Shown piece by piece: positions 7,663 to 16,048 of a stretch of 27,272 nucleotides of DNA (position 1 is the stretch's first letter; every line of letters starts with the position of its first letter). This stretch comes from DAOUGC01 sp034429695. GTDB taxonomy: Bacteria; Chloroflexota; Anaerolineae; Anaerolineales; Anaerolineaceae. A program made the position numbers and the translations under genes. Under the pieces are notes generated by a model. That model searched no databases, was not told the origin of the DNA, and saw only the letters and a list, made by a program, of their open reading frames with translations. The stretch covers positions 1 to 27,272 of the forward strand of contig DAOUGC010000179.1 of the NCBI GenBank assembly GCA_034429695.1, in the 5' to 3' direction.

Positions 7663-8820
7663 ATGCAAGAAGTTGCGATCATTGGTATAGGACAGACAAA
7701 AGTGGACGAGCAGTGGGATAAATCGTTGCGCGAGCTGGCCGGCGACGCCGCCCTGCAGGCACTCGAGGAAGCCCATCTACAGGCAGCCGACGGCCTGTTT
7801 GTCGGCAATATGATGTCCGGCTCGGCAAACCACCAGCAGCACCTGGGCGCATACATTGCCGACTGGATCGGCATGCGTTACGCCGAAGGCTTGCGCGTGG
7901 AAGCCGCCTGCAGTTCCGGCGCGGCTGCTTTCCGTTCCGGCTTGATGGCCGTTGCCAGCGGACAAATGAACGCTGCGCTGGTGGTGGGTGTGGAAAAAAT
8001 GACCGACTCGCCAGCCAATGAGATCACCGCTGAACTGGCAACCGCCGCTGACGCAGACTGGGAAGCCGAGATGGGGCTTTCCTTTGTTGCGCTCAATGCG
8101 CTTGCCATGCGCGCTTACATGCACCAGTACGGCTGGCAGCGCGAACACTTCGCTGGTTTCACCCTCAACGCGCATGCCAATGGCGTGCACAATCCAAACG
8201 CCCGTTTTCGCAAGGCAATCAAAGAAGAAGCCTATCTGAACGCCGGCATGGTGTGCGAACCCATCACCGTGATGGATGCCTCTGCCATGGGCGACGGCGC
8301 AGCCGCCGTGGTGATGGTTCCGGTTGAGTACGCCCGGCGCATCCCCGATCACAAGGTCATCAAGGTGCTGGGTTCCGGTGCAGCCACCGACCATATTGCC
8401 ATTCACAGCCGACCGCGCCCCACCTGGTTGACCGCCGCGGAGCTTTCGGTCCGCCAGGCTTATGATCAGGCCGGACTGGGCCCCGAGGATATTGACCTGT
8501 TCGAGTTGCACGATGCCTTTACCATCATGGCCACCCTGTCATTGGAAGCCTGCGGTTTCGCCGAGCCGGGTCAGGGCCCGCGCCTGGCGCTGGATGGCGA
8601 AATACGTCCCACCGGCCGCATCCCCATCGCCACGCGCGGCGGGTTGAAGGCTCGTGGGCATCCCGTCGGCGCCACCGGCATGTACCAGCTTGTTGAAGTG
8701 GTGCAGCAATTGCGCGGTGAGTGCGGAGGCAGCCAGGTGGAAGGCGCCCGCATCGGCATGGCGCAAAACATCGGCGGCAGCGGGTCCAACATCATCACCC
8801 ACATACTGGGTGTGGAATAA
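7663..8820 (+). CDS. Thiolase family protein (SCP2-type acetyl-CoA acyltransferase)
   Basis: A 385-residue thiolase-fold protein. The acylation nucleophile is C83 in VEAACSSGAAAF. The later catalytic histidines are H283 in ELHDAFTIMA and H333 in KARGHPVGATG, both typical of the SCP2/archaeal-type thiolase branch. In the last motif, where biosynthetic thiolases often carry the second catalytic Cys, this protein has QNIGGSGSN, as in many members of the SCP2-like branch. It would act on acyl-CoA in the cytoplasm, either condensing acetyl-CoA or cleaving 3-ketoacyl-CoA. In archaea such thiolases often sit beside a DUF35 OB-fold protein and HMG-CoA synthase; neither is here, so it stands alone. 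GGGAGA nine bases before the ATG is a good ribosome-binding site. The gene ends at a strong terminator. Confidence 0.9.
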   Translation: MQEVAIIGIGQTKVDEQWDKSLRELAGDAALQALEEAHLQAADGLFVGNMMSGSANHQQHLGAYIADWIGMRYAEGLRVEAACSSGAAAFRSGLMAVASGQMNAALVVGVEKMTDSPANEITAELATAADADWEAEMGLSFVALNALAMRAYMHQYGWQREHFAGFTLNAHANGVHNPNARFRKAIKEEAYLNAGMVCEPITVMDASAMGDGAAAVVMVPVEYARRIPDHKVIKVLGSGAATDHIAIHSRPRPTWLTAAELSVRQAYDQAGLGPEDIDLFELHDAFTIMATLSLEACGFAEPGQGPRLALDGEIRPTGRIPIATRGGLKARGHPVGATGMYQLVEVVQQLRGECGGSQVEGARIGMAQNIGGSGSNIITHILGVE

Positions 8821-8840
8821 CCGTTACCAGTAGCATGTTC

Positions 8841-8875
8841 AAATCCCCTGGTCATGAATGGCCCGGGGGATTTTT
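8841..8875 (+). terminator. Intrinsic terminator of the thiolase gene
   Basis: An 11-bp stem with one G-T pair (8841-8851 AAATCCCCTGG with 8863-8873 CCGGGGGATTT) has an 11-base loop and is followed by TTTTT (8871-8875). It lies 20 bases after the thiolase stop. Confidence 0.85.
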
Positions 8876-9069
8876 CTATTTCGGTTTCTGACGGTGATGA
8901 AGTCTTTATTCGTGTCCTTCCTCCAATCGCGTCATTTATGGATTAAACCCTTCCTCCGATCCGGCTCTGTCATAACCACGGAATACCCTCGCTTTCTTGT
9001 CAAAATCTCCAAACTGCGGTATGCTCATAAATAGAATTTTTTTACTAAGTAAAATGCCGGTCAAACCAG
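8876..9069. other. Intergenic region with a possible promoter
   Basis: This region of about 190 bases carries no convincing ORF. AT-rich sequence near 9033-9055 includes TTTACT and TAAAAT (9050-9055), which could be promoter elements for the downstream winged-helix gene. I see no repeat or structured RNA here. Confidence 0.3.
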
Positions 9070-9972
9070 ATGAACCATCACCGGCAACGTCAGATTAACG
9101 GAAACGAGCCATTTATGGAATACACCCCGCAAGCCTTCCAGGCTTTTCATCAACGCACATTTCATTACGAACCCGGAAATCGGCTGGCATCCATTGATGA
9201 AGCCGTCTCGTATATCAATGAGCGCGGTTTTATTTTTTTCTGGCCGCACAAGGGCGTGCGTTTTCCCAGTCTGTGGACCGCCACCGCAGGCGACCGCCCC
9301 GTACCGGATGAGCACGACGATCCGGGACACATCACATGGGACTGGAAGGACAAGCTGCTGGGCAAACGCAGGGTGTATTACGCGCGGCTGGTAAAAAAAC
9401 GCAATACATTTGTCAACCTGCAACTGGCGCCCTACTTTTACGCGCTCTCGCCCAACTACGGCGATTTTGAAAATGATTATCACGAGCAGTACCGCCTGGG
9501 CAACCTGCCCATGGAAGCCAAAAGCGTTTACGAAGCCCTGCTCAAGGAAGGCCCCCTCGACAGCCTTGCCCTGCGTAAAACATCCCGTTTGAGTTCCACG
9601 GAGAGCGACGGACGCTTCAACAAGGCGCTTGAAACCCTGCAGGTGGAAATGAAAGTCCTGCCGGTGGGCATCGCCGAGGTGGGCGCATGGCGCTATGCAT
9701 TCATCTACGATATTGTGGCACGTTACTACCCTGAAATTGAAACCCAGGCGGGGCAAATTGACGAGTATGAAGCCCGCCGACACCTGATTATGACCGCCAT
9801 GCGCTCGCTGGGTTACGCCACCGAGGCCGAAATCCGTTCCTTGTTCTCCTGGCGGCTGGACGATGTGCGCAGGGCTTTGACAAAGCTGGTTGAAGTTGGT
9901 TCGCTGATCCCCGGTATCACCATCACCGATAAAAAAGGCGAACATTACTGCCTGCCTGATCTGATAAATTAA
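9070..9972 (+). CDS. Winged-helix protein, probable AlkZ/YcaQ-related
   Basis: A protein of up to 300 residues. After about 20 N-terminal residues comes IDEAVSYINERGFIFFWPHKGVRFPSLW, whose spaced pattern IDEA-(x)-IN-x-x-GF-(x)-FWP-x-KG-(x)-PSLW recalls AlkZ-related (HTH_42-type) proteins. A predicted winged-helix stretch follows (MEAKSVYEALLKEGPLDSL, then LRKTSRL). A second helical bundle lies near the C-terminus (ATEAEIRSLFSWRLDDVRRAL). Characterised AlkZ/YcaQ enzymes are DNA glycosylases that open interstrand crosslinks. I cannot identify their QxQ/QxD catalytic motif here, so glycosylase activity is not supported. The ATG at 9070 lacks a ribosome-binding site. An in-frame ATG at 9115 (MEYTPQ...) is an equally good or better start because the first 15 residues look non-conserved. 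Confidence 0.7.
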   Translation: MNHHRQRQINGNEPFMEYTPQAFQAFHQRTFHYEPGNRLASIDEAVSYINERGFIFFWPHKGVRFPSLWTATAGDRPVPDEHDDPGHITWDWKDKLLGKRRVYYARLVKKRNTFVNLQLAPYFYALSPNYGDFENDYHEQYRLGNLPMEAKSVYEALLKEGPLDSLALRKTSRLSSTESDGRFNKALETLQVEMKVLPVGIAEVGAWRYAFIYDIVARYYPEIETQAGQIDEYEARRHLIMTAMRSLGYATEAEIRSLFSWRLDDVRRALTKLVEVGSLIPGITITDKKGEHYCLPDLIN

Positions 9973-9981
9973 CCAACCCGG

Positions 9982-9996
9982 TTTGATATAATCAAA
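9982..9996 (+). promoter_or_regulatory. Promoter of the GH13-like gene with overlapping inverted repeat
   Basis: TGATATAAT is an extended -10 (TATAAT at 9987-9992), 41 bases before the ATG at 10034. The same bases form a small inverted repeat, TTTGAT-ATA-ATCAAA. The repeat may be incidental to an AT-rich promoter. Confidence 0.4.
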
Positions 9997-10033
9997 TATA
10001 CGCTCTTATCTATGCTCGCCAGGAGGGACAGGC

Positions 10034-13000
10034 ATGGAGTTCCACATTTCCCGCGCCAGCCGCGACCGGTATCAATTTGATCAATCCTTGTTCAGCTATC
10101 ATGGCAATGTCATTTTCGCCAATTTTCATGCAGCGCGCGCCTTTGCCCAGAAAATAAACCAGCGACGCGACCTGGTCACCTTCCCCGAGAAAGCCGTCCG
10201 CGCCGGTGATATTAACGCAATGGGGTTGATAGACGAAATTCTCCATCACGTCGTTAACCTTTATCAACGCCAGCGCAATCCGGGGGTGATGGCGGAAGCG
10301 CTGCAATACCTTGAAGAGGCGCTGGGCCGCGAAGAGGTTGATCAGGTATTGATCGCCTTTACCCGTCTTTTCCCTCCCATCAGCGTATATCAAAATCAGC
10401 AAAGCCTTGAAGATTACCTGCAGGGCGTGAACGAGGTGGTTCCAAATCGCCAGGCTGTCCTCGAAGAAATGCTCATGTTATGGGTGACCAACAAGAACCC
10501 TGCCATGGAGCCGTTTGCAGAGCTGTTTGCCGATGATGAATTACGGGTGGGGAATGGGTATCTGGTCTTTATTGACGAACTTTACGCCTTCTTTGAAACC
10601 CAGCCGCGTTTTGGTCCAGATCAGCAAAACCTTGTGGATATGCTGCGTGCTCCTGCCGTTGCGATTCCCTATTCACTTTCAGGTCAACTGGAATACATCC
10701 GCGAGCGTTGGTCAGAGCTGCTCGGACGGTATTTGTACCGCCTGCTAACCAGCCTTGATCTCATCCGCGAGGAGGAGAAAATATCCTTCTTTGGCATGGG
10801 TCCTGGCCCGGTCCCCATTCCAGTGTATGATGCCGCCTGGGCGGCTGAACATGAGATGGAAAGATTCTCAATGGACCGTGAGTGGATGCCCCGTCTGGTG
10901 CTGATTGCCAAAAACACCTACGTGTGGCTTTCCCAACTCTCAAAACACTTCGACCGCCCCATCACGCGATTGGACCAAATCCCTGATGAAGAACTCGACC
11001 GCCTGGCAGCCTGGGGGTTCAGCGGGCTGTGGTTGATCGGCCTGTGGGAGCGCAGTCAGGCATCGGCTGAGATCAAACGCATGATGGGCAATTCAGACGC
11101 CATCGCGTCGGCTTACTCCCTGTACAGTTACGACATCGCCGGCGATCTGGGCGGTGAGGAAGCCTACCGCAACCTGCGTGACCGCGCCTGGTTGCGCGGC
11201 ATCCGCCTGGCCTCCGACATGGTTCCCAACCACATGGGACTGGATTCATGGTGGGTGACGCAACACCCTGACCGGTTTGTCTCGCTGGATTACAGCCCCT
11301 ACCCTTCTTACTCCTTTAACGGACCCAACCTGTCCCGCGACCCTGCAGTGGGTCTTTATATTGAGGACCACTATTACGACAAAACCGACGCAGCCGTGGT
11401 GTTCAAACGCGTCGATCACAACACCGGACGGCAGCAGTTTATCTACCACGGCAACGATGGAACCAGCATGCCGTGGAATGACACAGCGCAATTAAACTAC
11501 CTCAACCCTGATGTGCGCGAAGCCGTGATCCAGACCATCATCGCCGTGGCGCGTCGCTTCCCCATCATCCGCTTTGACGCCGCCATGACGCTTGCCAAGA
11601 AACATTACCAGCGCCTGTGGTTCCCTGAACCCGGCAGCGGTGGAGACATCCCTTCCCGTTCAGAGTTCGGCATGACCCGCGAGCAGTTCGATGCGCTTAT
11701 GCCAATCGAGTTCTGGCGTGAGGTGGTTGACCGCATGGCTGTGGAAGCCCCGGATACGCTGCTGCTGGCCGAAGCCTTCTGGCTGATGGAAGGTTATTTT
11801 GTGCGCACGCTGGGTATGCACCGCGTGTATAACAGCGCGTTTATGAACCTGCTGCGTAATGAGGAAAACGCCAAATACCGGTTGGTGATGAAAAACACCC
11901 TGGAATTTGACCCCGAGATCCTCAAACGCTACGTTAACTTCATGAACAATCCAGACGAGCGGACTGCCGTGGATCAGTTTGGCAAGGGTGACAAATACTT
12001 CGGCATTTGCATCCTCATGGCAACCATGCCCGGCCTGCCCATGTTCGGGCACGGGCAGATCGAAGGCTTTGCTGAGAAGTACGGCATGGAGTTCAAACGA
12101 CCCATGTGGGAGGAAACCCCCGATCCCTACCTGGTGCAACGCCATGAACGTGAAGTCTTCCCCCTCCTGCATCGACGCGCCATGTTCTCGGGTGTTGAAA
12201 ACTTCCTGCTCTACGATTTCTTCTCCAACGAAGGCTTTGTCAATGAGGATGTTTTCGCATATTCCAACGGTTCTGGCAACGAACGCAACCTGGTGGTATT
12301 CCACAACAAGTTTGCCTCCACCAGCGGCTGGATCCGCACCTCGGTGGGCTTCCTGCAGCGCCAGCCGGATGGAGAACGCCGTATGGTGCAGCGCAGTCTG
12401 GCTGAAGGGCTCAACTTGAACCCATCGGACGGCCACTTCGTCATCTTCCGGGACAGCATCAGCCATGTGGAGTATATCCGTTCAACCAGTGAAATTGAAG
12501 CCCAGGGTCTGTTCCTGGATCTACACGCTTACAAATACTATGTGTTTGTCGATTTCCACCAGGTACAGGACGACATGTACCAGTCATACCGCCACCTGTG
12601 CACTTACTTGAATGGTCGCGGCGTGCCCAGCATCGAGGAGGCTCTGCGCGAGCTGGTTTTGCAACCCGTGCAAAACCCCTTCCAGCAGATCGCCAACCCG
12701 GGATACTTTAAGTATCTGATCTCCAGCGTGGTCAATGACGAGGATCAGGCTCTTGACCCCCATGTGGTTGATGAAGCCATCAACAAACAATCCGCCCTGC
12801 TGCATGGCGCGGCTTACCTGACCGGTCAGGGGCACAACATGGACGCCGTTCTGCTCGAACTACGCGCACGCATGGAGACCCTGCTCAGCCTGCCGATGCT
12901 GACCAACCGTTTCAAAGCCCCCGGTTCACGCACCTTCCCGGCTGCAGCAGAATATCTGACCGGAAATCTGGATGAACAACCCGAACACTGGATGGCTCTG

Positions 13001-13561
13001 TTTAGTTGGGTCTTCCTGCACAACCTTGGCCGCCTTTCAGGATTGGGTGATGTTCAACAGACGCTGAGCTGGATGGATGAATGGCAACTGGGTCGTTCAT
13101 TATCCAATCTGTATCAAGACATGGGCCTAAGTGAAGCCCTGGCATGGCGGACGGTCAACCTGGTGCGCATCCTGGTGGAACAACAACACTGGTACGACAC
13201 ACTGGGCAGCAAAGCATTGCGCCAGATTCTGGAAACCTGGCTATCAGATGACCGCATTCAGACTTACCTCGGCATTAACCGATTCAAGGATGTATTGTGG
13301 TTCAATCAGGAAGCACTGGAGGAGTTCGCCTGGTGGATGAGCCTGGTCGCCGCGCTGGACATTGCCGGCCAGCCGCGCATGACCAACACCCAGATGATCG
13401 AACGCATCCTGGGAGCATATGAAATATCCCAGGAGTTGCTCGCCGCCGAGGAGGGGTCTGGCTATCAGGTGCAAAAGCTGCTCGACGCAGCCGGACCTGC
13501 TCCAAAAGCGCTTCAACCGGATATGTTGGAAGCAGATCAGGTGGAACCTGAGGAGGAATAA
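10034..13561 (+). CDS. Very large GH13-like alpha-amylase superfamily protein with long flanking domains
   Basis: An 1175-residue protein, about twice the length of a common alpha-amylase. A GH13-type (beta/alpha)8 barrel spans roughly residues 320-720. It has region I DMVPNH (395-400), the nucleophile in IIRFDAAM (D515), the acid/base in LLLAEAFW (E580) and a region IV written NNPDE (638-642) in place of the usual NHD, leaving D641. The fold then continues through MPGLPMFGHGQIEGF. The N-terminal 280 residues and the C-terminal 330 or so (about 845-1175, predicted mainly helical) match no domain I recognise. No signal peptide is visible, so it is probably cytoplasmic and may act on glycogen or maltooligosaccharides. 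AGGAGGGA precedes the ATG and the start is firm. It converges with the GH57 gene at a shared terminator. Substrate and reaction type are unknown. Confidence 0.85.
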   Translation: MEFHISRASRDRYQFDQSLFSYHGNVIFANFHAARAFAQKINQRRDLVTFPEKAVRAGDINAMGLIDEILHHVVNLYQRQRNPGVMAEALQYLEEALGREEVDQVLIAFTRLFPPISVYQNQQSLEDYLQGVNEVVPNRQAVLEEMLMLWVTNKNPAMEPFAELFADDELRVGNGYLVFIDELYAFFETQPRFGPDQQNLVDMLRAPAVAIPYSLSGQLEYIRERWSELLGRYLYRLLTSLDLIREEEKISFFGMGPGPVPIPVYDAAWAAEHEMERFSMDREWMPRLVLIAKNTYVWLSQLSKHFDRPITRLDQIPDEELDRLAAWGFSGLWLIGLWERSQASAEIKRMMGNSDAIASAYSLYSYDIAGDLGGEEAYRNLRDRAWLRGIRLASDMVPNHMGLDSWWVTQHPDRFVSLDYSPYPSYSFNGPNLSRDPAVGLYIEDHYYDKTDAAVVFKRVDHNTGRQQFIYHGNDGTSMPWNDTAQLNYLNPDVREAVIQTIIAVARRFPIIRFDAAMTLAKKHYQRLWFPEPGSGGDIPSRSEFGMTREQFDALMPIEFWREVVDRMAVEAPDTLLLAEAFWLMEGYFVRTLGMHRVYNSAFMNLLRNEENAKYRLVMKNTLEFDPEILKRYVNFMNNPDERTAVDQFGKGDKYFGICILMATMPGLPMFGHGQIEGFAEKYGMEFKRPMWEETPDPYLVQRHEREVFPLLHRRAMFSGVENFLLYDFFSNEGFVNEDVFAYSNGSGNERNLVVFHNKFASTSGWIRTSVGFLQRQPDGERRMVQRSLAEGLNLNPSDGHFVIFRDSISHVEYIRSTSEIEAQGLFLDLHAYKYYVFVDFHQVQDDMYQSYRHLCTYLNGRGVPSIEEALRELVLQPVQNPFQQIANPGYFKYLISSVVNDEDQALDPHVVDEAINKQSALLHGAAYLTGQGHNMDAVLLELRARMETLLSLPMLTNRFKAPGSRTFPAAAEYLTGNLDEQPEHWMALFSWVFLHNLGRLSGLGDVQQTLSWMDEWQLGRSLSNLYQDMGLSEALAWRTVNLVRILVEQQHWYDTLGSKALRQILETWLSDDRIQTYLGINRFKDVLWFNQEALEEFAWWMSLVAALDIAGQPRMTNTQMIERILGAYEISQELLAAEEGSGYQVQKLLDAAGPAPKALQPDMLEADQVEPEEE

Positions 13562-13577
13562 AGCAAGTGTGAATCAT

Positions 13578-13615
13578 AAAGCCGGACCATTTACTCGGTC
13601 CGGCTTTTTCTTTTT
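13578..13615. terminator. Terminator shared by the GH13-like and GH57 genes
   Basis: A perfect 11-bp stem (13578-13588 AAAGCCGGACC with 13597-13607 GGTCCGGCTTT) has an 8-base loop and a strong T tract (TTTTTCTTTTT) on the plus strand. The minus-strand tail is weaker. It lies between convergent stop codons. Confidence 0.85.
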
Positions 13616-15035
13616 ACCACATGGTGATGGGAGAATGCTCCCGCGCTCTTTCCAGGCAACGGTCAAAGACCATATCGGCGCACAGGCCAGAGCGCCAGCT
13701 CTTCACCGGTTTCAGCCACGCACGCGCTGCATCGCTCAGGTCAATCTCGCAGGCTTGCAGGGTCAACCAAACGGCTTGAGCCGCATAAGCCACATTATTG
13801 CGCGGCTCTATGCGGTCAAAATCGTCAAAGAACCAGCCGCATGAAGTGAACATGCGCTGACGTTCCACCTGGGCGCGCAGAAGCGCATCAATCTGCTCGA
13901 TCTTGCCTGTGCCAATCGAATCGCCCAGGTGCTGGCGCAGAAAATCATCGATCTCCACCTCGCCGTTCATCACACGAATATAATCGTGACGCAGCTCCCA
14001 CGGGGTATCGGTCAAACCTTTCAAAGCCAACAGGAATTGCTCATCCACTACTTCCGCGATCTGTTCCAACGCCATGCGCAGGGGCGCTTTCCACTCGCCA
14101 TGTGGAGCGCAACCGCATTCCCCAGACCAGCGCAATATCCCGTGATGGCAACTCCACGAGGTATTCTCCCTCAATTTCACCGTGCCATCCACCGCATGAT
14201 CGCGCAGGTACAGGCCAGGGTAAGTGAGTTCCACGTTCTTATCAGCCAGCGCCCCGTTGGTGAGGTGCGCCAGAAATTTATCACGGAAGGGTTGGTGATG
14301 TCCGTACAGTTCGCCGTCCGATGCGATCATCAATAACTGATCGCTGTCTGTTTTTCTCCGGTATGGGCGGTACTTGGAGAGCAATATATCCGTCAGGAAC
14401 CGGTCGGCGTTGACGGTTGCGCCAGGATCAAAACTGACGCGCATGCTCAACTCCTGCTGGTACAGGAACACCACAATTGAACGACCCGATGGCAGATCGA
14501 TACGGTGTGGGATGGAGACATCCGGGTCGCCTTCCACCTGCCATGGTGCAAGGATGGTGTATTGGATTCCACACTCAGCCAGCACATCCAGCGTCTCGCT
14601 GTCCACCCCGGCTTCGGGAAGCCACATACCAGCCGGTGCGTGCCCAAAATGATGGGCAAAGTCGGCCATGCCCCAGCGTACCTGGGTCAGCTTGGTGGTG
14701 CGGTTTTGCAACGGCATGATGGCATGGTTGTATGCCTGTGCCATGGCGTTGCCCACCCCATGACGCTCCACATTGGCCCGATCCTGCTCAGTGATGAGTT
14801 TCAAGGTATCAGGGTCATACTCCTGCATCCACTTAATCAGGGTGGGGCCGATGTTAAAACTCAACCGCTCAAAATTCCTTAGCTCGGCATTGGGTTTGTA
14901 ACAGTGATCGTGGATGCGTTCATTCCAGTTACGGTATGGCACTGCGCCAGGTTCAAGGGGGATTTCACCGGTAAGCGGGTCCTCGCGGGGGGGCTGATAA
15001 AAATGTCCATGAATGCAAAGATAATTGGTTGCCAT
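13614..15035 (-). CDS. GH57 family glycoside hydrolase with partial DUF3536-type C-terminus
   Basis: A 473-residue GH57-like protein. The N-terminal motif is CIHGHFYQPPRED. The probable nucleophile is E141 in GMWLPEAGVD and the probable acid/base is D240 in IASDGELYGHHQPF, matching conserved GH57 regions 3 and 4. From about residue 290 the sequence follows DUF3536: TSWSCHHGILRWSGECGC, then DTPWELRHDYIRV and SCGWFFDDFDRIE. Proteins of this architecture are often near 800 residues, so this is a short version, although it shows no sign of truncation within the frame. GH57 enzymes act on alpha-glucans as amylases, glucanotransferases or branching enzymes. The upstream SDR stop and this ATG overlap as TGATG, which indicates translational coupling; AGGAG lies within the SDR end. 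A TTG at 15038 is a less likely start. Together with the convergent GH13-like gene it suggests alpha-glucan metabolism. Confidence 0.87.
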   Translation of the reverse strand: MATNYLCIHGHFYQPPREDPLTGEIPLEPGAVPYRNWNERIHDHCYKPNAELRNFERLSFNIGPTLIKWMQEYDPDTLKLITEQDRANVERHGVGNAMAQAYNHAIMPLQNRTTKLTQVRWGMADFAHHFGHAPAGMWLPEAGVDSETLDVLAECGIQYTILAPWQVEGDPDVSIPHRIDLPSGRSIVVFLYQQELSMRVSFDPGATVNADRFLTDILLSKYRPYRRKTDSDQLLMIASDGELYGHHQPFRDKFLAHLTNGALADKNVELTYPGLYLRDHAVDGTVKLRENTSWSCHHGILRWSGECGCAPHGEWKAPLRMALEQIAEVVDEQFLLALKGLTDTPWELRHDYIRVMNGEVEIDDFLRQHLGDSIGTGKIEQIDALLRAQVERQRMFTSCGWFFDDFDRIEPRNNVAYAAQAVWLTLQACEIDLSDAARAWLKPVKSWRSGLCADMVFDRCLERAREHSPITMW

Positions 15036-15952
15036 CAAGCTTTTACGCTCCTGGAAGGAATGCGGGGTTCAAGATGATCAAGATGCTGGTGCAGGCGGGC
15101 AGGCATGAGACCAAATTTGCGCGGCAGGGTATCCAATGCGCAGGTGCGATCGGCGGCCAAATAATCCAACCAAAACAAGGATATGGGAAAACGCCGGTTT
15201 GACTGTTCAACAAACAATGCAAGCGCCCTCAAATAGGCCGGTCCTACCGATATAATTTTGCGCTGTTGGCGCATAGCCCTTAAAACACACTCCAGTACTT
15301 GTGTAAAGGTAAAAAACTCTGCGCCGCCCACTTCGATTATCTGTCGGGCGGTGGAGGCGTCATCGTTGGCAAGCAGCAGGCAGGTCACCAGGTCATCCAC
15401 CCACAACGGCTGAATACGCGAACCGCCATCCGCTGGCGACAAGACCACAAATGGGGAGCGTTTAACCAGCCCGGCAATGGAGGTGGTGAATTGATCGCCT
15501 GCCCCAAACAAAGCCGCTGACCGAAAAATGGTATAAGGCACGCCGCTCTGCTGAATGGCCGCCTCAGCCAGCGCCTTGGCTTTTAACACCGGATACGCCG
15601 AATTGCGGTCAGCGCCCAGGTGACTGAGGTAGAAAAACCGCTCCACGCCAGCCTGGTTGGCCGCATTCGCCAGTGTCTGGCTGCCTTCCACATCCACACC
15701 GGTCAAATCAGCCCGGCTCCCGGCCCGTTCACTGCCTGCAAGGTGGAAAACGACGTCCACACCTTTTAGCGCAGCTCGCAATCCGCGTTCATCCTTGAGG
15801 CTGCAAACAGCCACTTCAACAGGAATCCCGCGCGGCAGGTTGGGAGAAGTGGGAGATGGTCTAAGCAGGGTTCGGACAGGTTTTCCGATCGCGACCAGTT
15901 GCCGGATCAAAACCTGACCAACGAAACCGGTCCCGCCGGTTACCAATATCAT
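15035..15952 (-). CDS. Atypical short-chain dehydrogenase/reductase, NmrA/NDUFA9-like NAD(P)-binding protein
   Basis: A 305-residue Rossmann-fold protein. The nucleotide-binding motif GGTGFVG is at residues 6-12, VFHLAGSE (68-75) is the usual fourth-strand region, and Y120-x-x-x-K124 follows YLSHLGADRNSA. VPYTIFRSAALFGAGDQF is typical of the atypical SDR group that includes NDUFA9 and sugar-nucleotide epimerase-like proteins. A precise substrate cannot be named; members range from enzymes to redox sensors and assembly factors. It is the first gene of a two-gene unit with the GH57 gene, overlapping it by one base. There is no spaced ribosome-binding site. The promoter at 15960-15987 places the transcription start at or near the ATG, so translation is probably leaderless. 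Confidence 0.85.
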   Translation of the reverse strand: MILVTGGTGFVGQVLIRQLVAIGKPVRTLLRPSPTSPNLPRGIPVEVAVCSLKDERGLRAALKGVDVVFHLAGSERAGSRADLTGVDVEGSQTLANAANQAGVERFFYLSHLGADRNSAYPVLKAKALAEAAIQQSGVPYTIFRSAALFGAGDQFTTSIAGLVKRSPFVVLSPADGGSRIQPLWVDDLVTCLLLANDDASTARQIIEVGGAEFFTFTQVLECVLRAMRQQRKIISVGPAYLRALALFVEQSNRRFPISLFWLDYLAADRTCALDTLPRKFGLMPARLHQHLDHLEPRIPSRSVKA

Positions 15953-15959
15953 CCTTTGA

Positions 15960-15987
15960 ATTATAGCAGAGGAATGGTGACTCGCAA
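15960..15987 (-). promoter_or_regulatory. Promoter of the SDR-GH57 unit, probably leaderless
   Basis: On the minus strand, TTGCGA (15982-15987) and TATAAT (15960-15965) are 16 bases apart, with TGC before the -10 giving an extended -10. Only seven bases separate the -10 from the ATG at 15952, so the transcript should begin at about the start codon. Confidence 0.6.
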
Positions 15988-16011
15988 GTGTGGCATATTT
16001 CTTGTACCAAC

Positions 16012-16025
16012 ATGAGTTAACTCAT
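16012..16025. promoter_or_regulatory. Perfect 14-bp palindrome upstream of the FtsZ-like operon
   Basis: ATGAGTTAACTCAT is a perfect palindrome located 23 bases before the first start codon of the 16049-20919 operon and just after a possible -35 (TTGTAC at 16002-16007). Its position in a 96-base divergent promoter region fits an operator for a dimeric regulator. No regulator gene is adjacent. Confidence 0.45.
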
Positions 16026-16048
16026 TGTTTTGAACAGGATGGGATGCC

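Noticed and set aside
7777..8511. 244-codon open frame on the minus strand
   Set aside because: Antisense to the thiolase, which has conserved catalytic motifs throughout; His/Gly-rich low-quality translation.
9061..9945. 294-codon open frame on the minus strand
   Set aside because: It lies wholly antisense to the winged-helix gene, lacks a ribosome-binding site, and its translation has no recognisable domain; GC-rich coding DNA gives long antisense frames.
11660..12466. 268-codon open frame on the minus strand
   Set aside because: Antisense to the GH13-like catalytic barrel, whose frame carries conserved motifs across the same stretch.
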